A stretch of DNA of 64,000 nt from Bacillota bacterium. GTDB lineage: Bacteria; Bacillota; Clostridia; Lachnospirales; Anaerotignaceae. A model generated the notes under the pieces. It searched no databases, had not been told where the DNA came from, and saw nothing but the letters and a program-made list of their open reading frames with translations. The translations under genes and the position numbers were made by a program. Below, one piece after another: positions 14,984 to 21,457 of this stretch (positions are counted from its first letter, which is position 1; each line of letters begins with the position of its first letter). Where the stretch lies: positions 16,536 through 80,535 of the forward strand of contig JAETUG010000009.1 of NCBI GenBank assembly GCA_021768705.1, given 5' to 3'.

Positions 14984-15056
14984 CTTCTTTGCAGGGATCG
15001 GCGTGACAGTGATACGGACGATAGCGGAAAGGATGAGTGTAGATGAAAAAATATGA
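14970..15056 (+). pseudogene. fossil 5' end of a C5 cytosine DNA methyltransferase
   Basis: The ORF begins MKFIDFFAGIG, which is motif I at the extreme N-terminus of Dcm-type methyltransferases (normally FAGIGG). Similarity stops right there and the frame ends after 28 codons. The break lies next to an 18-bp direct repeat at 15020. The rest of the enzyme is absent from the window. Confidence 0.65.
15020..15037 (+). repeat. 18-bp direct repeat, left copy
   Basis: GATAGCGGAAAGGATGAG is present again at 15647-15664. The two copies bracket the hexapeptide-repeat gene, and each supplies the ribosome binding site (GGAAAGGATGAG) for the next ORF. Confidence 0.8.
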
Positions 15057-15579
15057 ACTTGTTACAGATATGAGCATTTCAGTTTTAGGAAGAAAACTAT
15101 TCAAGATTCGTGCGCTTGTGGATTTTACAACAAAATGGGGTGAGATCATCCACGCAGGAGACCTTGGAGGATATTTGGAAAAGGAAGAAAACTTGAGCCA
15201 TGATGGCGATGCGTGGGTCTACGGCAATGCGAAGGTCTACGGCAATGCGGAGGTCTGCGGCAATGCGTTGGTCTACGGCAATGCGAAGGTCTGCGACAAT
15301 GCGAAGGTCTTTGGCAATGCGAAGGTCTTTGGCGATGCGAAGGTCTTTGGCAATGCGAAGGTCTGCGGCGATGCGAAGGTCTACGGCAATGCGGAGGTCT
15401 GCGGCAAGAATCACATCCTAACAGTCGGTCCTATTGGTTCCAGAAATGCAACAACTAATTTCTTCCGTGACAAAAATGGTGAGATTTCTGTTGTATGCGA
15501 CTGTTTTTATGAGAATATTGATGATTTCCTTGAAAAAGTCAAGAAAACGCATGGAAATAACAAGCATGCAAAAGCATAA
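15043..15579 (+). CDS. hexapeptide-repeat (left-handed beta-helix) protein
   Basis: The 178-residue protein has an N-terminal ~55-residue domain (DFTTKWGEIIHAGDLGGYLEKEE), then about eleven tandem V-[YCF]-G-N/D-A-[KE] hexapeptides (residues ~58-122), then a ~55-residue tail. Such repeats build a left-handed beta-helix. The gene is a cassette between 18-bp direct repeats, inserted between the fossil starts of two other genes. The near-identical 18-bp DNA repeats mean the helix length can change by slippage. Function is unknown. Confidence 0.75.
   Translation: MKKYELVTDMSISVLGRKLFKIRALVDFTTKWGEIIHAGDLGGYLEKEENLSHDGDAWVYGNAKVYGNAEVCGNALVYGNAKVCDNAKVFGNAKVFGDAKVFGNAKVCGDAKVYGNAEVCGKNHILTVGPIGSRNATTNFFRDKNGEISVVCDCFYENIDDFLEKVKKTHGNNKHAKA
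15214..15408 (+). repeat. 18-bp minisatellite inside the hexapeptide gene
   Basis: About 10.8 tandem copies of an 18-bp unit close to AAGGTCTACGGCAATGCG. Variation is mainly TAC/TGC/TTT at one codon and AAT/GAT at another. All copies stay in frame. Confidence 0.9.
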
Positions 15580-15646
15580 AGAGTTGCAGCGGAACTGGCA
15601 AAGGTACAGATCGATTTTGAAGATTCCAAAGTATGAAAATATGGTA

Positions 15647-15664
15647 GATAGCGGAAAGGATGAG
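15647..15664 (+). repeat. 18-bp direct repeat, right copy
   Basis: Identical to 15020-15037. It is followed by the fossil PAPS-reductase-like start at 15670. Confidence 0.8.
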
Positions 15665-15669
15665 CATTG

Positions 15670-15753
15670 ATGGCTGAAAAACATATCCTCTGCATCAGCG
15701 GAGGGAAAGACAGCATGGCCGCACAGCTGCGGTTGTGGGATTTGGAGGGATAA
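15670..15753 (+). pseudogene. fossil 5' end of a PAPS-reductase-like (PP-loop) gene
   Basis: The ORF (27 codons) reads MAEKHILCISGGKDSMAAQL, which holds the SGGKDS PP-loop at the N-terminus of phage PAPS-reductase/adenine-nucleotide hydrolase proteins, and then stops. Intact homologues have several hundred residues. Part of the stub now serves as RBS (TTTGGAGGGATAAGG) for the next gene. Confidence 0.65.
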
Positions 15754-15755
15754 GG

Positions 15756-16586
15756 ATGGTAAAAGTATCAATATATGATACGGATTTTTCTATTGACAGA
15801 GGAGATTTGCCGTGGACACAAGAAAAAGAAGGTACACACTGGGAAAATTACAAGGATACATTGCGGTTTTTGGGTTCTATCGGGTTCTATGTTGGAGAGG
15901 ATAAGGAAATTAAAAAGAATTATCCAATTTTGAATGATAGACATAGGGCGGGAGGATTTGGAGATTTACGATTCAAAGCAGAATGTCATCCTAATGTTTT
16001 TTATATTAGATTCTATCAGGATGTGTACCATGAAAATCCGTGCGGTGGGTTTTATGATTTTGACAAATATAAAAAAATGCCATATCTGATTCAGAAGCGG
16101 TATGACTGGACATTGGAAAAGCTTCTGAAATATTTTGAAAAACGTGGATTTTCTGTAGAATTTCGCCAGAATACGTTCAAGGGAGAAGCATTTATCATCA
16201 ACGATTATATCAGGAGCTGGCATCACCCACAGAAGAAGTGGTTTTCTCTTTCTGATGTGAATGGGGAGATCGCAGAACACGAATATAATGGCAGGGACAG
16301 AGACGGAAATCTCTTATACAACGGAGAGACGAAATATTTTAGAGATTGGAATGGGTATTTGTATCGCGGCAAAGTGTACCACAATATCAACAATATGTGG
16401 TGGGTTCTGATGCCGGATGGGATTGTAAGGAATAAAGCGTGTTTTGAATTGTTTGACCTTTATGCAGAGGATTTCTGGGGCAGACAGAAAACGTACAGAC
16501 CGCCGCAGGAATACATAGAACGGAAGCGGCAGTTGACCCTTTGCAGCAAAAAGGAACTGGAGAATGAGTTGAAACGGAGAAATTGA
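15756..16586 (+). CDS. phage protein of unknown function
   Basis: The 276-residue protein starts at ATG 15756 with GGAGGGA upstream. It is rich in Tyr, Trp and Phe (YDFDKYKKMPYLIQKRYDW; WNGYLYRGKVYHNINNMWWVLM) and has no motif I recognise. It ends in an EKLENEL-like helix and overlaps the next ATG. Confidence 0.65.
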   Translation: MVKVSIYDTDFSIDRGDLPWTQEKEGTHWENYKDTLRFLGSIGFYVGEDKEIKKNYPILNDRHRAGGFGDLRFKAECHPNVFYIRFYQDVYHENPCGGFYDFDKYKKMPYLIQKRYDWTLEKLLKYFEKRGFSVEFRQNTFKGEAFIINDYIRSWHHPQKKWFSLSDVNGEIAEHEYNGRDRDGNLLYNGETKYFRDWNGYLYRGKVYHNINNMWWVLMPDGIVRNKACFELFDLYAEDFWGRQKTYRPPQEYIERKRQLTLCSKKELENELKRRN

Positions 16587-16987
16587 TGATGAGGATGGAA
16601 AGCAAAGAAGCACTGGATATTATCAGAGAGCGCATAGATCTGGCTGAGAGGGAATATGCGGAACAGGTACCTGAATATATCGAAGCATTTAAACTGTCTG
16701 CGGAACTGCTGCAGGCCGATGCCAACGGTCAGCTGGTGGTGCTGCCATGTAAGGTAGGGGATACAGTTTACGAAGTGCAGGAATTAAGGAAACGTATTCA
16801 GCCATACACAATAATAGCCGTACATATTTCAAACTGTAGCATTTTGTTTGGCTGGGAAGTCAAAGATGATGAGGGTATATATACCAATGTAAATGGATTT
16901 TGTGATTATGCTATTGGCAAAACCGTATTCCTCACCCATGAGGAAGCCGAAGCGGCTCTTGAAAAGATGGGAGGCGGAGAGGGATGA
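16586..16987 (+). CDS. small phage protein, unknown function
   Basis: About 133 residues: a helical N-terminus (EALDIIRERIDLAEREY), then a beta-rich part starting LPCKVGDTVYEV, a motif shared by many small clostridial phage proteins. ATG 16586 overlaps the previous stop; ATGs at 16589 and 16595 are alternatives. GGAG lies upstream. Confidence 0.7.
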   Translation: MMRMESKEALDIIRERIDLAEREYAEQVPEYIEAFKLSAELLQADANGQLVVLPCKVGDTVYEVQELRKRIQPYTIIAVHISNCSILFGWEVKDDEGIYTNVNGFCDYAIGKTVFLTHEEAEAALEKMGGGEG

Positions 16988-17370
16988 AAAAAAGGCAATC
17001 AGAGATTGTTTCAGAGTTTATAAAACTGGCTGGGAAAGCCATTTCTATTTACGATGCGGCATATAAAGCGGTCAATACAGAAGACAAGCTGACCTCTGAC
17101 CTTTTACATAAGATGGAGTTAGAGGGGACAACTAGTAAGATTCGCAGCCAGATTGCTGTAGAGTTGCGAGAAAACCGAATGGACAGAAGATACTATAAGG
17201 ACATTGCAGAAGAATTGGAGCCATTATATGAATTTATGAGCGACCCTGCAAACAGGCAGGCAATGAAAAAACTGGAGCAGGTGCTTGGAAAAATGCGTAA
17301 GGCAGAAGCCTATCATACGGATCGCACCTATTATCCCAGAGTAAACAGGATGGAACAGGAGGCTGATTAA
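16984..17370 (+). CDS. small helical phage protein
   Basis: The 128-residue, mostly helical, charged protein is coupled to the previous gene by an ATGA overlap. No family recognised (MKKRQSEIVSEFIKLAGKAI). Confidence 0.65.
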   Translation: MKKRQSEIVSEFIKLAGKAISIYDAAYKAVNTEDKLTSDLLHKMELEGTTSKIRSQIAVELRENRMDRRYYKDIAEELEPLYEFMSDPANRQAMKKLEQVLGKMRKAEAYHTDRTYYPRVNRMEQEAD

Positions 17371-17577
17371 ATGAAAAAAGTAGAGCATTTTATTTGCGAA
17401 GTATGCAATACAGAATACAAAAATGAGGAAATGGCGTTAAAATGCGAAAAATCACACAAGCATCCACAGAGTGTTATGACTGCAAAATGCAGACCGGTTA
17501 CAGCTTGTGATAATGGATACCCGGATGCAGTAACGGTTCTTTTTGATGACGGAAAATGCGTTAGATACAAGAGATGA
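17371..17577 (+). CDS. small zinc-finger-like phage protein
   Basis: The 68-residue protein has CEVCNTEYKNEEMALKCEKSH, a CxxC...CxxxH pattern like a C2H2-type or treble-clef finger. ATG 17371 directly follows the previous stop. It probably binds zinc and perhaps nucleic acid. Confidence 0.65.
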   Translation: MKKVEHFICEVCNTEYKNEEMALKCEKSHKHPQSVMTAKCRPVTACDNGYPDAVTVLFDDGKCVRYKR

Positions 17578-17583
17578 TAAAAA

Positions 17584-17769
17584 ATGATCGAGAAAAACAA
17601 AGAAACCAATACATACCACGCTATCTGCGATTGCTGTTATGAAATGTCGGACGAATACGACAGTTTTCATGCTTGCTCACATGGCATCAAGGAGGATGGC
17701 TGGGAGAGCCACTATGACAAAAGCGAGGGAGAATGGGAACATTTTTGTCCAGAGTGTAGGGAGGATTGA
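17584..17769 (+). CDS. small zinc-ribbon phage protein
   Basis: The 61-residue acidic protein has CDCCYE near residue 15 and a terminal FCPEC, so two CxxC knuckles could hold one zinc. It belongs to the run of tiny accessory genes between 16.5 and 18.5 kb. Confidence 0.6.
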   Translation: MIEKNKETNTYHAICDCCYEMSDEYDSFHACSHGIKEDGWESHYDKSEGEWEHFCPECRED

Positions 17770-17772
17770 GAA

Positions 17773-17985
17773 ATGAGCAAATTAAAACCGTGTCCGTTTT
17801 GTGGAAGAACACCTATTATCGAACGTTGGAGCAGCGGAGGATTGATGTATATGGTTAAATGCGGAAATCCTGATTGCCAGGTTCCAGCAGAAGGATATCC
17901 CTGTGGACATGACCTTAATAAGGTTTTTGAAGAATGGAGCAGGAGGGCTGACGATGAGCAGAAAAGAAATGAATATCAAATATAA
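17773..17985 (+). CDS. Lar-family restriction alleviation-like protein
   Basis: The 70-residue protein opens with MSKLKPCPFCGRTPIIERWS and has a second CGNPDC knuckle and a WSRRAD tail, the pattern of the Lar/Rac RalR family of short zinc proteins. In E. coli the Rac protein Lar modulates type I restriction. Whether this one does is inference. Confidence 0.7.
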   Translation: MSKLKPCPFCGRTPIIERWSSGGLMYMVKCGNPDCQVPAEGYPCGHDLNKVFEEWSRRADDEQKRNEYQI

Positions 17986-18160
17986 AATACGCATGACTGT
18001 GGATATTGAGGGAGAAGTGACTACAGATTTGCCCCTGAGAGAAAGCATAGGCATTGAACCGTATATTGATTGGGCGGTAAACGATATAGAAAAAGCATTG
18101 GACGGTGAATGTGAAATCGTAGGTGTTCAGAAAGTAGAATTGGAGTTGGTCGAAGGATGA
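17954..18160 (+). CDS. small phage protein, unknown function
   Basis: 68 residues (MSRKEMNIKYKIRMTVDIEG). ATG 17954 has GCAGGAGGGC upstream and lies within the end of the Lar-like gene in another frame. A short beta-alpha pattern with no known family. Confidence 0.6.
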   Translation: MSRKEMNIKYKIRMTVDIEGEVTTDLPLRESIGIEPYIDWAVNDIEKALDGECEIVGVQKVELELVEG

Positions 18161-18477
18161 GAAAATTTGAATTTGATTGTTTTTATGGTGGATACGATAG
18201 TTTTGCTGTAAGCAAAAAAAAGTACACAAAAGAACAGGCAATAGAAATAGCGAAGCGGGAGCTGATATATGGCAGCATTGTTCAGCCATTTTTCTTGGCA
18301 GTTGGAGAAGGGTTCGTTCGGCATAGGGCGGGAAGAGATGAAGATGGAGAGCGTTGCGTTGGATGGTGGCTGGAATATGAACAGCACAAAAGAAGCTGCC
18401 CGTGCTGGGTATTCCATACAACAAATAGTGATGATGAATTTTTCTCGGAAAAATATGAATTTATACGGATTGAATAA
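18157..18477 (+). CDS. small phage protein, unknown function
   Basis: The 106-residue protein starts at an ATGA overlap with the previous gene. It has a beta-helix-beta start (FEFDCFYGGYDSFAVSKKKY) and scattered Trp and Cys. No family recognised. Confidence 0.65.
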   Translation: MRKFEFDCFYGGYDSFAVSKKKYTKEQAIEIAKRELIYGSIVQPFFLAVGEGFVRHRAGRDEDGERCVGWWLEYEQHKRSCPCWVFHTTNSDDEFFSEKYEFIRIE

Positions 18478-18494
18478 GAGGAAGGTGCCGATAG

Positions 18495-19076
18495 ATGGAG
18501 CAATACAATCCCAGAAAAAATAAAGAAGGCTATGCTGACCCTACAGCCTACGAAGCGGAAAAGAAGCTGCAGGGGAAGCGGTCAAAAATGGTAGGCGCGC
18601 TCTTTGAACAGATGATCGATGCTTCCTGTAGATATTATCGGGAAGCGGGCCTTGCCATGATCGAGAAAACGCCGGAGCCAATGAAGCCCCTTTCCGGAAT
18701 GGACAAGCGAGGCCAATTCAAAGCCTGCTTTACCAAGGCTGCCCAACCGGACTATAAGGGCAGTCTGATGGGCGGGCGCACAGTGATCTTTGAAGCAAAG
18801 CATACGGACAAAGAAATCATTACATATAACCGCTTGACTGAAGCGCAGATGGATGCCATGGAAGCGTACCATGAGATGGGAGCGGAATGTTTTATCCTGG
18901 TATCCTTCAGCTTCTGTGATTTCTACCGAATCCCGTGGATCGAGTGGAACGATATGTCCATGCTCTACGGCAGAAAGCATTTGAAGCGGCAGGAACTGGA
19001 ACGATTTAAGATTCGGGAACAGGGGAATATCCTGTATTTCTTGGATGGGCTGGAAGAAAGTGCGCACCATGGCTAA
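18495..19076 (+). CDS. recU: RecU-like Holliday junction resolvase
   Basis: The 193-residue protein matches RecU: N-terminal KMVGALFEQMIDASCRYYRE, catalytic GRTVIFEAKHTDK (Glu and Lys of the PD-(D/E)XK fold) and FILVSFSFCDFYRIPW. It should cut four-way junctions during phage recombination or replication. The RBS is GAGGAAGGTG. Its stop overlaps the next gene. Confidence 0.88.
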   Translation: MEQYNPRKNKEGYADPTAYEAEKKLQGKRSKMVGALFEQMIDASCRYYREAGLAMIEKTPEPMKPLSGMDKRGQFKACFTKAAQPDYKGSLMGGRTVIFEAKHTDKEIITYNRLTEAQMDAMEAYHEMGAECFILVSFSFCDFYRIPWIEWNDMSMLYGRKHLKRQELERFKIREQGNILYFLDGLEESAHHG

Positions 19077-19572
19077 AGCGGACAGGTGCAGAGGGCGGGG
19101 TGATTGGTTGAAGAAAGATAACATACGGGACTATGCGACAGAAGCCTTTCGCTTTTATGCTGCCTGTGGCAGATTGACCGCAGAGCAGCTGAAGCAGAAG
19201 GTGTATGATGAGATTTATACGGCATCGAAAAAGGAGTTTTACCGCAGCGGGAACGGGCAGCATTCGGATGCAACAGCCCGTGCCGTGATGAAAGCGGAGG
19301 ATGCTGTCAGAGAAATGCAGGCGGAATTTGAAGATATCCTTGCGGTGGAGAAGACAATGCTGCAGTTAAATACACATCAGCGAAAGGCTGTGGAGATCGT
19401 CTATTTCACAGAGCCGGAAAAAGATCTGGAAAAAGGAGATATCTCCGATCGGGTACATAAGGCAGAATTGGAGATACCGGCAAGTGAACAAAGCATTTAT
19501 AACTGGTTAAAAAAAGCTAGAAGAACCTTTGCAGAAGAAAGAGGTCTAAGAATTTCAAAAAAAATCAGATAA
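19069..19572 (+). CDS. ArpU/sigma-70-like late transcription regulator
   Basis: The 167-residue protein has a basic N-terminus, a middle helix pair and a C-terminal sigma-region-4-like helix-turn-helix (ASEQSIYNWLKKARRTFAEE). It sits just before the packaging genes, the standard place of ArpU-type late activators. ATG 19069 overlaps the recU stop; the RBS is weak, suggesting coupling. Confidence 0.7.
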   Translation: MAKADRCRGRGDWLKKDNIRDYATEAFRFYAACGRLTAEQLKQKVYDEIYTASKKEFYRSGNGQHSDATARAVMKAEDAVREMQAEFEDILAVEKTMLQLNTHQRKAVEIVYFTEPEKDLEKGDISDRVHKAELEIPASEQSIYNWLKKARRTFAEERGLRISKKIR

Positions 19573-19588
19573 AGTTTGTAGTAGTGGG

Positions 19589-19616
19589 TTCAAAAAAAGT
19601 GATATTATGGTATCAT
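19589..19616 (+). promoter_or_regulatory. possible late promoter
   Basis: TTCAAA (19589-19594), a 16-nt spacer and TATCAT (19611-19616) lie right after the ArpU-like gene. A leader of ~80 nt follows before the terminator-like hairpin at 19693. Weak by itself. Confidence 0.3.
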
Positions 19617-19692
19617 CGAACAACGAGGAACAGGAATGTTGAAGCGGGTTCGATCAAGACAAAACCTACCGACTACTGGAATATGGGAAGAG

Positions 19693-19724
19693 AAAGGCGC
19701 AGCTGAAAGGCGGCGTCTTTTTCG
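19693..19724 (+). terminator. intrinsic terminator
   Basis: AAAGGCGC (19693-19700) pairs with GCGTCTTT (19713-19720, one G-U), followed by TTCGTT. It would close the early operon or the short transcript from 19616. Confidence 0.5.
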
Positions 19725-19740
19725 TTATCCAAAAGAAAAA

Positions 19741-19756
19741 GACCGCATTAGCGGCC
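19741..19756 (-). terminator. terminator of the micro-peptide/RHH operon
   Basis: Read leftward: GGCCGC-taat-GCGGTC followed by TTTTTCTTTT. The upstream arm overlaps the last codons and stop of the ribbon-helix-helix gene. Confidence 0.65.
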
Positions 19757-19939
19757 TTCTTCGGTATTGAATGGTGCAAATGTGTCAATAGATTTTTGTA
19801 AAAACTGTGAGCGGCTTAAATTATTTTCTTTGCAGTATGCATCAATGCGAGCAAAGAGTTCCGGCTTTATGCGGACATTAAAATTTTCGTAAGCCTTTTT
19901 GTTGTATTTGTTTTTAGATGCTGTAGATGTTGCACCCAT
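19748..19939 (-). CDS. ribbon-helix-helix (CopG/Arc-like) regulator
   Basis: The 63-residue protein reads NFNVRIKPELFARIDAYCKENNLSRSQFLQKS: a beta strand followed by two helices, the RHH DNA-binding fold. The RBS AAGAGGTGATG contains the stop of the upstream micro-peptide gene, so the two are coupled. It is the last gene of a minus-strand operon whose promoter holds an 18-bp palindrome, a likely autoregulatory site. Confidence 0.8.
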   Translation of the reverse strand: MGATSTASKNKYNKKAYENFNVRIKPELFARIDAYCKENNLSRSQFLQKSIDTFAPFNTEEGR

Positions 19940-19945
19940 AGAACA

Positions 19946-20029
19946 TCACCTCTTTTTAATAACATTGACAAATGCAGTAATAGCAATAATCATTGCGATA
20001 ATACTGATAATCGTAGAAATGATTTGCAT
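19946..20029 (-). CDS. 27-residue hydrophobic micro-peptide
   Basis: A single-helix peptide, MQIISTIISIIAMIIAITAF plus a basic end VNVIKKR. It resembles phage-encoded membrane micro-peptides and type I toxins in composition. The stop overlaps the RBS of the RHH gene. The start has only a weak AAAGA upstream. Confidence 0.5.
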   Translation of the reverse strand: MQIISTIISIIAMIIAITAFVNVIKKR

Positions 20030-20065
20030 AATTCTTTGACATGGAGTATGATAAGAGGAAGGGAA

Positions 20066-20079
20066 GGGGCTTTCGCCCC
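20066..20079 (-). terminator. GC-rich hairpin between the micro-peptides
   Basis: GGGGC-GAAA-GCCCC (read on the minus strand) is a stable tetraloop hairpin 6 nt after the first micro-peptide stop. It lacks a U tract, so it may be an mRNA 3' stabiliser or partial terminator. Confidence 0.4.
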
Positions 20080-20085
20080 AGAACC

Positions 20086-20187
20086 CTACTTTTTGGTAGC
20101 CAGTCTAAGCAGGATAACCGCTGTCGCAAGGTTGATTATCGCTGTTATAAGATTGGCTATTGTATTTATCGTCTCCGTGTCTTTCAC
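20086..20187 (-). CDS. about 30-residue hydrophobic micro-peptide, start codon unclear
   Basis: The frame encodes TETINTIANLITAIINLATA then VILLRLATKK: a membrane helix with a basic tail, typical of type I toxin or holin-like peptides. AAAGGAGG is strong, but the GTG at 20187 is fused to it. At the ideal 8-nt distance the codon is ACG (20176-20178), again ACG where ATG is expected. A perfect promoter lies about 20 nt upstream, so the transcript is surely made. Confidence 0.5.
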   Translation of the reverse strand: MKDTETINTIANLITAIINLATAVILLRLATKK

Positions 20188-20204
20188 CTCCTTTCTATGA
20201 TTAA

Positions 20205-20233
20205 ATTATAGCATACTGCACGCAGTATGTCAA
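20205..20233 (-). promoter_or_regulatory. perfect promoter with an 18-bp operator in the spacer
   Basis: On the minus strand TTGACA (20228-20233), 17 nt and TATAAT (20205-20210). The spacer is filled by the perfect palindrome CATACTGC-AC-GCAGTATG (20212-20229). This arrangement means strong but repressible transcription of the micro-peptide/RHH operon. Confidence 0.8.
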
Positions 20234-20261
20234 GCGAAAACAGAAAATAAATTGCGAAAAT

Positions 20262-20297
20262 TCCTGATAGATTCAACGTTTGTCAGGATTTTTTATT
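20262..20297 (+). terminator. possible rightward terminator
   Basis: TCCTGA (20262-20267) pairs with TCAGGA (20283-20288), extended by a few weak pairs, followed by TTTTTATTT. It could shield the HNH/packaging operon from upstream transcription. Confidence 0.4.
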
Positions 20298-20320
20298 TGT
20301 GGAGAAAGGAGCTGGCTGAG

Positions 20321-20668
20321 TTGACGGAAGGACAGCTTTTAAAACTTCGAGAGAAAATAGAAACAGACAATGTTGATTCCTTCTACCACTGGAAAGACTG
20401 GGAACGATTACGGCAAGAGGTTCTTCGCATGGATCATTATGAATGCCAGATCTGTAAGGCAAAAGGGAAGTATCGGCGAGCAGATATCGTTCATCATGTT
20501 AAGCATCTGAAGGATAGACCAGACCTTGCACTTTCTATCTGGGATGGAGAGGGAAGGCAGCTTGTGAGCGTTTGCAAGAGGTGCCACGAGGATCTGCATC
20601 CGGAGCGGACGGTACAGTACAGATATGAGAAGAAAGAAAAACCATTGACAGAGGAAAGGTGGGATTGA
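20321..20668 (+). CDS. HNH endonuclease
   Basis: The 115-residue protein contains the HNH metal finger: YECQICKAKGKYRRADIVHH, then HLKDRPDLAL and VSVCKRCHEDLHPE. HNH genes directly upstream of TerS/TerL are the rule in HK97-type cos phages, where they assist genome packaging. TTG 20321 follows GAGAAAGGAG; the frame is open from an unlikely TTG at 20252. Confidence 0.85.
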   Translation: MTEGQLLKLREKIETDNVDSFYHWKDWERLRQEVLRMDHYECQICKAKGKYRRADIVHHVKHLKDRPDLALSIWDGEGRQLVSVCKRCHEDLHPERTVQYRYEKKEKPLTEERWD

Positions 20669-20669
20669 C

Positions 20670-21014
20670 ATGGGAACGTGCGAATACAGGTATGTTTGTC
20701 CAATTACTGAATGTGATGAAGAAAAGAGCGTTCAGTGTGTTGGGCGGCTGGTCGATCTGATCGGAGAAATGAGATCCAGAAAAAAACAGGATGACAGAGT
20801 AGAGGTAGAACATATAGAAACAGACACAGAAAAAAATGAGAGCAGAATCTTTTATCAATGCGATCACAGAGCATGCGACAGTTGCGCAGGTTATGCGGAA
20901 GGAAGCTGTGACCATACATCGGACATTCGTCATGCCAAGAATTTTGAAATGATTGGAAAAGATTTCTATGAAATCATGATACCCCCCATCGAAAAAAATG
21001 GGTTTTTGGGGTAA
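20670..21014 (+). CDS. Cys-rich phage protein, unknown function
   Basis: The 114-residue protein has paired cysteines (YVCPITECDEEKSVQC; CDHRACDSCAGYAEGSCDH) that could bind metal. ATG 20670 follows AGGAAAGGTGGG. Located between HNH and TerS. Confidence 0.6.
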   Translation: MGTCEYRYVCPITECDEEKSVQCVGRLVDLIGEMRSRKKQDDRVEVEHIETDTEKNESRIFYQCDHRACDSCAGYAEGSCDHTSDIRHAKNFEMIGKDFYEIMIPPIEKNGFLG

Positions 21015-21106
21015 ATCCTCGGTCGTGTTGTTCTTGGGACAATCCAGAAAAATTACGATTTCGCGCATGAGGGTGTGGTATATAGCCAAAAAAGGGGTGA
21101 CGAAAT

Positions 21107-21457
21107 ATGGCAGGAAAAAAGGATTATAAAAAAACCAAACAATATAAAGCACTAAAAAAAGAACTTATTGATGATCTGGAAAGTCGGGGCCTGGTTTCGG
21201 AGCCTTACAGGGATAAAGTGGACGAATATATGCGTCTTTGGTGCTGGTTGCAGATGCTAAATGACGATATTTCCGAGCGTGGTGTGTTCATAGAATACCA
21301 GAACGGTGAAAATCAGAAAGGGACTACAGATAATAAGTCTCTGACCATTGCAACCAGAGTTTCCGGTCAGATGCTCTCTATCTGGGCGGCATTGGGATTT
21401 AAAGACCAAGCCGTCAAAGCAAAGGTGATGACGGGTGGTGAGGACGATGAGCTGTAA
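21107..21457 (+). CDS. terS: terminase small subunit, P27 family
   Basis: The 116-residue protein begins with a basic stretch and has P27-family features (EPYRDKVDEYMRLWCWLQMLNDDI ... SQMLSIWAALGFKD-like block). It should recognise the packaging site. The RBS is AAAGGGGTGACG. It overlaps TerL. Confidence 0.82.
   Translation: MAGKKDYKKTKQYKALKKELIDDLESRGLVSEPYRDKVDEYMRLWCWLQMLNDDISERGVFIEYQNGENQKGTTDNKSLTIATRVSGQMLSIWAALGFKDQAVKAKVMTGGEDDEL

Noticed and set aside
15214..15408. Regular 18-bp repeats looking like a CRISPR array
   Set aside because: The units are directly tandem without unique spacers and code in frame for hexapeptides; no cas genes are near.
19640..19690. GGTTCGATC resembling a tRNA T-loop
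   Set aside because: No matching acceptor, D or anticodon arms could be folded around it.
20066..20079. The GGGGC-GAAA-GCCCC hairpin and the similar one at 40352 as copies of a mobile element
   Set aside because: Only the common GNRA-type stem is shared; flanks differ, so they are independent terminator-like hairpins.
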